64,000 nucleotides of DNA. Source: Phaeosaccion multiseriatum (taxonomy: Eukaryota > Ochrophyta, other classes). Below, one piece after another: positions 11,323 to 21,309 of the stretch; position 1 is the first letter of the stretch, and each line of letters opens with the position of its first letter. Location: assembly GCA_965112735.1 (NCBI GenBank), contig OZ218953.1, forward strand, positions 5,022,001 through 5,086,000, written 5' to 3'. The notes beneath the pieces are model-generated. The model was given only the letters and a program-made list of their open reading frames with translations. It made no database searches and was not told the DNA's origin. The translations under genes and the position numbers were made by a program.

Positions 11323-14300
11323 CCCTAAACCGCGAAAACCTCCGCAAGTGGGTTTTAGAGGTCATCATCGACTTTCGGGAGAATTAATTTTAAGACCCAC
11401 TAAAGTGGGTCTTAGCGCCTTTTTTTGCCTCTTGTTTCAGGGCATCTCTCTCCTTGTTGCAGACGTATCAACACTCCAGCTCTTTACAGAAGGTAGTCAA
11501 GATCACTCTGTAACTTCTGCGAGAGCTTCGGCTGGTGAAGACACCGATTGTAGCACATACGCTCGTTCCGCTCCGGGCATAGCTCCTTCCCGCGTCTTCA
11601 CGGAGAGGTCGGCAAATGCCATGCAGACGGGCACACAGCAGCGCAAGATGGCTCAGGAGCCTTCGCCGTCACACATAAGGAGGGGACAGAGGAAACGGAA
11701 GGAGAATTCCAGGTTTAAGGATGGAAATGTGGCCGATAGTGGGTCAGCAGAACCGCGGCAACCAGGACAGGGGGGAGACCAGAGCAAGAGAAGAATGAGT
11801 GTGTCGGCGTGTGCAGCTAACCCCAAAGTAGACGGTACTATGACAGCGAGTACGCCGACGAAGATGGCGGGGAAAGAAGGAGCCGCACCACCAGTCTCAG
11901 CTCAACTCGGCGGGGGGGTGGCCTCGGCAGCAGGCGGCCCACGGTTCTTTGACTCTGGTGCTGATACGGGAATGCAGCTCACAGACAAGGAGAACTGGAG
12001 CGACACACTGCAGCCTCTGTCTGGCCATCACCTTAGGCAGGACAGTGCAAGTGGCAGTGCGACTGGTATCGCACCATCTGCGGCGCCTGCTAGCGTCGCG
12101 AATTTGGCGGGAAGTAGTAGAGGCGCAGGAGGGAAGGGAAGAGGAGGAGGTGGTGGTGTGAACATGAGCACAGAACGGGGGGCAGGAAGTGGTCAACCGA
12201 ATGGGGGCTTAGGGACCAATGGCCCAGTCTTCGCCGGAGGGTTACAAGGCCCCGGATCGAGCAGAGGAAGAGGCCGAGGAGGACGAGGCAGAGGAGGTGG
12301 AGTGGCAGCAGCTGGGCGAGGGCGAGGAGCGACGCGGAGGCAAGGGCTGGCCGATGGTTGGGCAGAGGAGAAGGGCCCGGCGCATGGATGGAAAAGACTC
12401 GTGAAGCCTGGCCGTGCTGGCACGAAATTCAATCTGCAGCTCCAGGGGGAAAGTGTTGGGGAAGACTTCATCGAGAGAGGTATAGGTTGGTCTCTGCCAG
12501 TGTCGTGAACAAACTCAGGATTTACATGCGGGCAAAGATTTTATCATCCTCGGAGGCGGACGCTATTCGCTTCTTTGTCGGCGATGCGGTGCGTCTCCTG
12601 AGGGAGTGGGCGAACGAAAGTATTCACTTAAACGACTCGGAGGCAGCAGGGGGGAGGACGGGCGAGGGGCCGAAGGAAAGGGCGGACGTGACGACAAAGG
12701 AGATGGAGCAGTGGATGGGGATGTTCCTGATTACGTCTACGAGCAGCATGTCACTCAAGATGGACGTGGACATAATGGAGCGCTTGGGCCTGACGCCCCT
12801 TACAGTGGACCGATTCAATGAGATCATGGGGTACCTCCTGCCGTACTCTCCCATGCCGCTGCAGGACCATCAGGTGAGTAGGAAGGATGGTGCGCGTGGG
12901 AGGTTGTAGTAGAACAGCCGTAGTCAGTGTTACCCGACGACCACTGGTTGTTGGGACATCATATACAGCCAGTCCGTGCCTGCTGCCGTCCACCGCCCCA
13001 ACCACGCGCCCAACACCCACACTCCTCTCCCCCTCCTCCCCTCTTCACCCTTCCTTTCGTCTGGCGGTGTCCAAGCAGGGCGCCTGGGTAGGCGCACGCG
13101 ATCTTACGAGCTTGGTTGGCGAGTTCGAGCGTACGGCGTACAAGAAGTCTTGTGTACTCCCGGACAAAGGGGGGGGGTGGACGGCCACACGCAATATCGT
13201 CAAGTGATAACGAAGGAGAACCAACGCGCAACGTGGCAGCAGAGAGTGGTGCTTTCGATACTGCAGAGCCTCAGCACCAACGCCTTCCTCGCCTTCCGCA
13301 TGCGTAAGGTCGGGGCTGAGCATCTCCAAAAAGGCCAATACCGTGGGATGAATGGACACCGCCGTCAGCTCAACAGAGTCTGCAGCCTGGCGGACTTCGC
13401 CTACGCCGCGGGGTTCCAGCTGTTGGAGGAAGCTCAGGAAGGCACGCCAAGTCCAGAGGACGGGAAGGCAGGGGGTAGGCAGCAGGGTGTTGCTCAGTCA
13501 GCAGTCAATGAGGAGGATAACAGCAGCTCGAGGAAGGCGGGCCGCTCGGTTGGAAGGGTGCCGCGGGACTCGCGCATCTGTGCCCCTCCTGTGAGGTACA
13601 GGATACCGTACTTCGACGAGGGCGGAGAAGGCTGTGCATTCAGACTCAACCGCTCCCTCGACCACATCCCGCAGAGCATGTCGCACAGGGCGGGGGCGGA
13701 CGGCGTGCCCAAGCAGAGTCCTCGTTGCCAGCCAGTACTGCCAAGAACAACGGTCTTGGTATCGCTGTCCCACATGTCGAGTGTACCTCTGCGTCTCTAA
13801 CTCCAAAGGAGAGGAGGCGTGCTTCCGGAGATGGCACACCCGCAAGCGACTCGCTGGAGCTGCGGGATGTGCCGTCCAGAGAGGGCACTCTACTACTTCA
13901 GGGAAAAGCGGGAGCGGACGTGTGGGCGGAGCGAGTGGAGGAGGAGGCGGAGGAGGAGCCAACCGACGGCACAGCGCTCCTGCGGCAGGCGCAGGTCAGG
14001 GAGGGAGGGCACAGGTGGGGGCGCCCAGGAGACACAGCCATACCGGCTCGACGACGTCGGGGGGGGGACAGTGGCACTGGAGGAAGCCCCCACCATCACG
14101 CGCTTGCCCACCGCCGCTTAGGAGGGGGCAGCGGAGGACGCACTGGTGGTCGCGGAGGAGAAGACTGCGCAGGAGGGGGGGACGGCGGATCTGTCTCGAG
14201 CAATTGCAGTGGTAGTGGTGGAGAAGGAAGAAGGGGGGCGGACGGAACAAGCAAGGCTCAGGGGACGAGGAGGAGAGACTCTGCGGGAGGAGATGAGAGG

Positions 14301-15107
14301 TGCGGGAGGGGAGGAGACGGTGCAGGGGCGGCAGCGGCATCACGCGACAGAGCGCATCCGCCGAGGGGCAGCAGTGGAGTCGGGTCCAGCGGCATGAGGG
14401 CCGCAGCGGAAGGAGCAGTGGTGGCAAAGCAGCCAGCAGAGGCGGTTGCTGGTCGGCATGTAGGGAAGAAGGCGCGTTCGAGACAGCCACGGCGGCGGCA
14501 GAAGGAGGCCGCGACGCTCTCGCACGAGTACTTCAGGGAGGATTCGAATGACGAGCTCGCGACGACCGCACAGCAGAGCCGGGCCAGCACGAAGGGGGAA
14601 CAAGAGTGGAGGTGGAGGAGCATGTACAACGGGAGGGCCACACGCGTGTGCGGCCGCAGGTGGCGGGCAAGCGTGCCGTATGCCCATGGTGGAAGAGAGA
14701 AACCACAAGTGCAAGACGTGTGGTGCACCTGTGCACGCCATTTGTTGTGATGTGACCATGGGGGTGGAGGGGAGCGGTCTTGTATGTTACGAACACTTCT
14801 CACCGCTCCCGTGAGCCACACTAGGGCCCCTGGGAGGGCACCAATACTCATATACAGCCCCTAGAAACCCACCCGCTAAGACCCATTAAAGTGGGTCTTA
14901 GCCACAATTTTGACTGAGCATTTTCCTTCATCCCAAATGGCCTCTTCTCGTCCCCCGTTACCCGCACAACTTTCTATACCGACTAAGGACATCTTGATCT
15001 TTCATTTTGTACGAGAGATGCATGGGTCATCTCCGACGGGATCACCTGCTTTTGGGCCTCCAAAGTTGTAGACCCACTTTAGTGGGTCTTAAATTTGCGG
15101 TTTAGGG
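11323..15107 (+). mobile_element. DNA transposon with terminal inverted repeats (piggyBac-like)
   Basis: The element starts CCCTAAACCGC at 11323 and ends GCGGTTTAGGG at 15107, an 11-bp perfect terminal inverted repeat flanked on both sides by ATAT. Inside each end lies a near-palindromic sub-terminal motif, AAGACCCACTAAAGTGGGTC TT (written with a break), at about 11392-11413 on the left and at 14878-14899 and 15070-15090 on the right. These are probable transposase-binding sites. Between them is a broken transposase gene (see separate entry). A CCC-initial TIR with a 4-bp target fits the piggyBac superfamily, but canonical piggyBac duplicates TTAA, so this is either a variant, a decayed end, or another superfamily. 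Length is about 3.8 kb. Confidence 0.8.
11348..14814 (+). pseudogene. Transposase gene of the 11.3-15.1 kb element, frame-broken
   Basis: A Gly/Arg/Ser-rich N-terminal frame (11348-12508) breaks into another frame at about 12480. The second frame carries a conserved-looking block (EQWMGMFLITSTSSMSLKMD, then RFNEIMGYLLPYSPMPLQD), ending at a donor-like CAG|GTGAGT at 12873. Later pieces read FERTAYKKSCVLPDKGGGW (about 13128-13185), then shift by one in a G9 run at about 13168-13176, to TWQQRVVLSILQSLSTNAF. A cysteine-rich block WYRCPTCRVYLC…CFRRWH (about 13755-13850) matches the piggyBac C-terminal finger. The final frame has HKCKTCGAPVHAICC and stops at 14814. The central DDE catalytic part expected between the second and third blocks (about 150-200 residues) was not found, so the element appears non-autonomous. 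Confidence 0.6.
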
Positions 15108-15112
15108 ATATA

Positions 15113-15540
15113 AAGTGCCATCTATGATTGTCTAAAAGTAATGTCTCACCGCCCCGGGGAACTTAGTCCCCGAGGTCGTAATCCCTCCGATGCGTTAGTT
15201 CTCCCGATTGGCATAAAGTTGATGCCAGCCAGGATCGTATGGCGAATCGATCTATCGTATCGAGCCCGCTGGAGCGCAACGGCTAGACGCCGCCGAATGA
15301 CGCAAACAGCCCGCGCATAAGCTCTCATGTCCAGATGTTCGTGCCCCCCAGCCATGTGGGTGGCGAGTGTTTTGATAAACATCTGTGCTGACGGACCAAA
15401 TGCGCCTTGCTGCTCCATCCCAAAAGGGACGAGATGATACCTCGTGGGGTCATAGTGGATGTCTCCACCCTGGCCCTCCATGCCTCGATGTGGCACACCA
15501 TACCTGGGGAGGGGCGGTGAGACGTTACTTTTAGACAAGT
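15113..15540 (-). mobile_element. Reverse-transcriptase-like fragment, copy 2, bounded by inverted repeats
   Basis: This repeats the 3942-4290 fragment and immediately follows the transposon's right end. On the minus strand it stays open longer than copy 1: HYDPTRYHLVPFGMEQQGAF, then AQMFIKTLATHMAGGHEHLD, then ARAVCVIRRRLAVALQRAR, ending in a stop near 15146. The sequence TTGTCTAAAAGTAATGTCTC at about 15130 recurs in inverted orientation at about 15505-15538, so the 410-bp unit has inverted-repeat ends of roughly 33 bp. In copy 1 only one of these ends exists. It could be a fold-back derivative of a retroelement, or evidence that the family is not a classical LINE. Confidence 0.6.
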
Positions 15541-15586
15541 AAAAAAAAAAAGACAAAAAAAATCCCTCCCAAGTCCACTGCCTCCA

Positions 15587-17529
15587 ATGCTTGGGGGGAG
15601 TATGATGCGCGCGGGGATCCTCCTTGGTTGCGTGAGTGCACTTTCTTTTGGAACTTCCCAACATGCCTTGCTGGATGAAGCCATAGCCTTGATGAAGGAC
15701 ATGCTCGTCTTGCCACAAGAGGGTTCCCGAGAGATCAGCTGGGAGGACAAGCGGAGAGAGGCAATTGAGCGTGCAGCAGTGGAAGCTCGGCATGCACCTG
15801 AGGAAAGCAGAGAGGAAGGAAAGAAGAGGAGGGGGAGGAAGTCCAGGATACCAGCCGTCTCGCTCGCTCAGCGGGAGGTGGAGGAGCTGATGGCGATCGT
15901 TGACGATCCCTACTCCAGGTTCTTTCCACCCACGAGCTTCGAACATGCCGTGGAGGAAGTCCGAGGGGCGACGGGAGACATGGTGAGGAACAGATGAGCA
16001 GAGGAGTGGGAAGGAAGAGAGGAAAGGGAGGAAGGGGAAGGTGAAGGTACCCTGCTCCGGAGGAGTGAGGTGAAGAAAATGTCGCGAGGAGCTGCGCACT
16101 CTCTCCCTCCTTTACCCACCGACGTCTGCTTGTGCCATACCCTCCCCTGCTGCCACTATGCACTCTTGTTTGTCGCTCGCTTCACACGACGTTTCCCAGG
16201 GTTTGGGCATCCTCCTCCGAAGGCAGTGGTGCCTGCCCAAACTCATCAAGGAGACACTGCTGGCCGGCCTCCGTCCGTCCTCCCACGAATCCTCCCACTC
16301 CTCTCCCACCACCCCAGCGACGCCGCACACGCACACGCACCGCCACCGTAGCCCCACCCCTTGGGCCGCCCCCCCCTCGGAGGAGGAGCGTTCGCGGTCG
16401 GCGGACTGTGACGAGCACGCGAGACGCCACCGCCCCCTCTTCACAGCGCTCGCCCTCCTCCCCCCCGCCTTGCTGTGGGCAGGACGCTCGCCTGCCGTCC
16501 AGGCGGTGGCCTTGGGTGCTGCTGTGGCGTGTGCTCTTGGGCCCGCCTATTGGCCTCGAGTGTGTGGGGGAGTTCAGCCGGGGAGCGCTGCGGCGAATGG
16601 TAAGTACCGCTTAAATAAGTAACAGACTCTGTCTTAATTGCTTTTATTGGTCAATCCTTGTTTCTTAAATTTTAATTGAGTTGTTGCTTGATAGAGCGAC
16701 AGCTATAGACCCACCAACTTTGTTGTGCTTGCTGCTTCGCTTGTGCACCCTCTGCTAGAGACCCCCTTGTCTTTCCTGTCCACCTCTCTCAGCCCCCCCC
16801 CCCCCTTCCCCATCTCTCATATCTATGTGTGCGCCCTCCCTCCCCCAATGTGCTCTCTCCCACACCCTTCCCTGCTCGAAGCCGGCATCTTGCCAGGAGA
16901 CCACTTCATTCGTATTGGACCCGACAAGAGGAGGCAGCAAGGAGGAGAAGAAGCAGAGGAGGGCGGGAAACAAGCAACAAGGGAGAGGCGCAGAGGGAGG
17001 AGGGGAAGGTCGTCTGGGGCAGAAGCAAGGGTAGAAGCTGTGGTGTGGAGGCCTAGTGCTCAGAGCCAACAGCCACGGTGCCGCAGGCGAGGGGATGCCG
17101 GCGCCTCCTCCTATCCCTTGCGCTTCCTCTCTCTTACGCCTCAACCGCTTCGAGAAGAAACAGGTACGAAGTACTTTCTCTTCCATACTTGGACCACAAG
17201 CTCTGTCCCAAGGGAGCATACTATTTGTTGCTGGAATGAAGCACTTTTCACCCTCTAAATGGCTTGCTTGCTTGTGCCCATCCTCTGACTTACCTGTACA
17301 TGTGCCCATTCTCCTTATCCCACTGTATATATTTACATTTACATATATTTTTATCTTCTGCATGTATGTGTGTACATACATGTATGCTTTTATGCTCTTG
17401 CTTCGGACAGTGCTGTGGCGGCGAGTGCTCTTTGGCAGTGTGGGGTACGTGGCGATTCATAACTTTACCCAAGACACCAACTCGGTGAGTCGTCAAACCG
17501 CACGCGCACACACACACTCGCAGACACGC

Positions 17530-17611
<82 letters not shown>

Positions 17612-19447
17612 CTTCACCAGTGTCTGCTTCCCGGCCGTCCTCTCCTCCACATTGTATGGATGTCTCCTTCTTGGCTGCCTTAACGGGGCCCAGTAATCAG
17701 CTGGATTCGGATGTTATTTCAGACGATTAGGGGTTCCACCCCTCCTCAGACGCGCGCTCTCAGCCTCACTCTGACCTGACCATGCCATGCCTCTGACCCT
17801 GATGCCTGATTACTGATATATATTATATATATTGGTATTCAAATATATGTATATATGTATATTGTTGCCTTATATCTGCACGGGGGACCTCTGCTGTTGC
17901 CGGTACATGTATCAGGAGCTCGAACACGCCTTGCAGCAGCTGGTAAGTAAGTAAGCAAGCAAGTACGTAAGCAGTGCAGTACCTTCGTCACCACTCAACT
18001 CCTAACTCAAACTCCAGCTCCAAGCCCCCCCCCCCCCACAAGGCCACTGAAGCCTTTGCTTGTCGTCATCGGCACCAGTACGTCATGATATGTGTGCGCT
18101 GCGTAACTCAAACGCCAGCGCTACGTATTATTATTACTTGTATTATTTATTTAGTGACGATATCACCGTACTGCGCAGCCAAGCATAGCGCAGCAGCAGG
18201 GGAGGCCTCGTCCTGCTTCTTCTCACCTCCCTCTCCGCGTCCCCACTCTCTCCTCGCCTCTGCACATTCATCACTTCACCTCACCTCACCTCACCTCCTC
18301 CTTGTGCGCACACCCACCCACCCACCCACAAACACACACTTTCAGTTTTCTTAGGTGAATCCTATTAAGTCAATAAATGACCCCTCCTCCCCGTGCGTGT
18401 CGACTTCTCTCTTCTCTCCCTCTCTGTTGCGTTACAGAACGGGTCATTGTCCGATGATGCAGACACGGCAAACCAAGACCCCAGAGCCAATAGGGGAAGG
18501 CCCGCTGCCGCACCCCCTCGGAGGCGAGGAGCGCTCGGAGGCTCCGGTGCAGCTGTCAAGATGCTTTGTGTGGACCTCCGTGGAAACTGCGGTGGTCTGT
18601 TCGAGCAGGGGCTTGGAGTGTCTTCCATCTTCCTTCCTGCCGACTCTGTCATCGTTCGCTACCGGGTAAATGTGTGTGTATGTGTGTGTGGGTGCGTGTG
18701 TATGTGTGGGTGCGTGTGTATGTGTGTATGTGTGTATGTGTGTGTGTGTGTGTGTGTGTGCATGTGTGTGTATGTGTGTGTGTGGGTTTGTGTATGTATG
18801 CGTGTACGCAATGCATGTGTGTGGTGAGTGTTCCACTCTTTAGGGGCAAGGACTAGAAAGCTGCAACTTGTACTACTGCTACTCCTACTGCTGCTTTTGC
18901 TGCGGCTGCTACTGCGGCCATTGCTGCGCTGCTGGTGCTGCTGGTGCTGCTGGTGCTGACTACCTCTCCTCTCGTCGCGGTCCATGCAGGTAGCTGGGAA
19001 AGACGCCTCATACGCTATCACGAGCCCCCCTCTGGCCAATAACAAGAGCAAGAGCAACAACACCGGCATGAAGAGGAGGAAAGTGGAGACAGCCCTGGAG
19101 AGGGGCGCAGCCGACGCCTTGGCTCTGGCACGGAGCGCCCCTCTCGTGGTGCTCTGCAATGGAGGTAAGGAGAGTGTGATGCACATGCGAGAGCAAAGGT
19201 GGCATGACATGTGCAGGACAATATACTGACTTACGGGAATCAACCTAAGACTTACGTAATCGCATGTGCAGGACTCGTGTGTTCTGCTCTTCTGACCAAG
19301 GGAAGCTTCTGCTCAGTTCCAGTTTAGTAGACTTATCGTATCCTTTCTTACCCTCAATCGACTTGAGACTGCGATTGCTGAGACTTTCTTTCCCTTGGGG
19401 AACAAATGGCCGGCCAGCGCGCACATGCATACACGCACACGCACACG

Positions 19448-19488
<41 letters not shown>

Positions 19489-20597
19489 ACGCAAACACAC
19501 ACACACCTACAGACCTACACCTTCGCCTATTACCGGTCAGCGCAGAAGCTGTCACTTGTATCATCTTCTACTCAACCCAAACTGAAACAGCCAACCGAAC
19601 CCCACCCCGACCCTGACCCCACACGCGTCCTACAATACGACGACAACGATCGCATGGAAACTCTCACTCACTCACCCACGCGCCGGCAGCTTCCGCGAGC
19701 GGTAAGTGACATCCGTAGACAGACAGACGCGTCGAACGGAGTCAAGGAGTGGGAAACCGGTGCTTTCATGACACATTATCAGTCAGAATAGGCTGAACAC
19801 GCCCATTTGAGAGGAAAGCTGGTTAAGTCTATGTTGCAGTGTTCTCCTCCCCCTCTTCCCCTCTCCCCCAACCCCCCTCCAGCATCGACTGTGCGTCAAC
19901 CCATCTGCCCCTCTTTTCCCGCACCTCCATGTTATGATATCTGCTTCTGCTTGCCTTTGCCCAGCCTCGGAAATAGTCGTAGCGGCGCTGAAGGATAACA
20001 AGAGAGCTGCTCTTGTGGTCGGAAGCAGCACATACGGCAAAGGTGAGCACGTCTCGAGCCTTAGCCTTAACGCCTTGAGCTTCTCCGCTTCTTTCTCCAT
20101 ATCCTCCTCCCGCTCCTCCTTCTTGTTCTTTTTCCCCTCCTCCTCCTCCTCCTCCTTATTCTTGTTCTTGCTCTTGTTCTCCTCGTCCTCCTCCTCCTTC
20201 TCTGGCCCTCCCTACATTTCTTCCTCTCCCCCCCTCGGGAGAGAGAGGGAATTAGAGGGTAAAGGCCGCCAAGGCTTTGACGAGTTTTAGTACCCTCACA
20301 CAAAACCGCCGCCCAACGTGGCTTACAACAGTCTTACAACAGTAGTACTTTGTGCCCGTTCTTCCCTTTCTCCCCATTCTCCCTCCCGAACACCTTGCAG
20401 GCCTGGGTCAAGCCTACCTGAAACTCAAAGACGGATCCGGGGTGCTCTTTTCGTGCCTAGAGAGCTTCACGCCCAACCACCGCAGCATCGAGGGGAGAGG
20501 CGTGTGTCCCCACCTCCCCTTGCCGTGGGCGATACTGAGGGGCAGGCACGTACCCACCCGCCGTCCCTCCGCCCTCACCAAGCGCGAATGGGTATGA
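15587..20597 (+). CDS. C-terminal processing peptidase, S41 family (CtpA/tail-specific protease type)
   Basis: S41A peptidases are Ser/Lys proteases with a PDZ domain. Plastid CtpA matures photosystem II D1. Exon 1 (15587-15982) starts with a hydrophobic signal-like leader (MRAGILLGCVSALSFG) and ends in VDDPYSRFFPPTSFEHAVEE, the classic N-terminal CtpA motif. Exon 2 (16200-16599) continues GLGILLRR and carries an unusual insert with two hydrophobic stretches. PDZ sequence AGILPGDHFIRIGP lies at about 16880-16925. Then come GSVGYVAIHNFTQDTNS (17411-17484), ELEHALQQL (17916-17942) and MLCVDLRGNCGGLFEQGL in exon 18438-18665. Exon 18990-19164 ends APLVVLCNG. Exon 19965-20042 (ASEIVVAALKDNKRAALVVG…TYGKG) holds the catalytic Ser and Lys. 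Exon 20401-20597 has DGSGVLFSCLESFTPNHRSI. Joins from 18438 on close in frame; those at 16600-17400 are unresolved. The end may extend past 20597. A plastid location is inference. Confidence 0.85.
17506..17611 (+). repeat. (CA)n microsatellite in S41 gene intron
   Basis: About 45 CA units lie directly after the donor CTCG|GTGAGT at 17485. A (GT/GTAT)n tract follows the donor of the next long exon at 18666-18830, and another (CA)n lies at about 19420-19505. Confidence 0.95.
18666..18830 (+). repeat. (GT)n-rich tract after a splice donor
   Basis: TGTGTGTATGTGTGTG-type sequence starts at the donor CGG|GTAAAT of the S41 gene exon that ends at 18665. It is donor-proximal, as for other arrays in this window. 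Confidence 0.9.
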
Positions 20598-21300
20598 TTA
20601 AATCACACGCTATGAATCGTACGGGTGAAGGTATGGAGGTGTGAAGGAGACGGGAGGGAGGCCAGAGGCAGGCAGACAACGTGGCACAACTTGGAGCATG
20701 TTGAAACATGTTGGAACAAGATGTGGCTTGGCATGGTCTGGCATGGTCTGGCGTGGTCTGGCTGGTCTGGCAGTGCCGTGGTAGTGCGCAAGTACGTAGT
20801 GCCCGCGGACGGTCTTGAAGTGTAGCACCACATCGCGAAGCAGAAGCAGAGCATGAACCATGGACCATGAACCACCCTCCCCCAGCCCAGCCAACTTCGG
20901 ACCGCGACATGGAGAGGAGAGGCTCTTCTAGACGGTCGTGACCGCTGCTGCTGCCGCTGCTGCTGCTGCTGCTTACTGCTCTGCTCTGCTCTGCCCTGCA
21001 CTACACGCCTTTCTTTTCTTCCGCGGGCAAAGAATTGCCTGGGCCCGCCAAAGGCCACAAGGCCAAAGACCAACTGGTGAGGAAAAGCCCACACCCCACC
21101 AGCCGTGCGCACTGCTCGATGGCAGCTGAAGGCGACCGAGGCTAAGAGAGAGGCACCGAGAGAGGTGTGACCAGTGCCAGCCCCAGCGTCGTTCGCACAC
21201 TTCCTCGTTAGTACCACTTGCACCGCTCGCCCCGTCCGGCTGGGCAGGAACAGCAAGGGCCACTACCCACCACTGAGAGAAGACACTGTCCACCGTGGGG
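20598..21300. other. Boundary region between S41 gene and minus-strand coiled-coil gene
   Basis: This region contains a short imperfect tandem repeat of GGCATGGTCTGGCATGGTCT type at 20727-20775, a CTG repeat at 20943-20970, and possible small plus-strand exons: ELPGPAKGHKAKDQL with donor GTGAGG near 21078, and LKATEAKREAPREV with a TGA near 21170. The latter could be terminal exons of the S41 gene. Nothing else was recognised. Confidence 0.3.
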
Positions 21301-21309
21301 CAACTCTCG

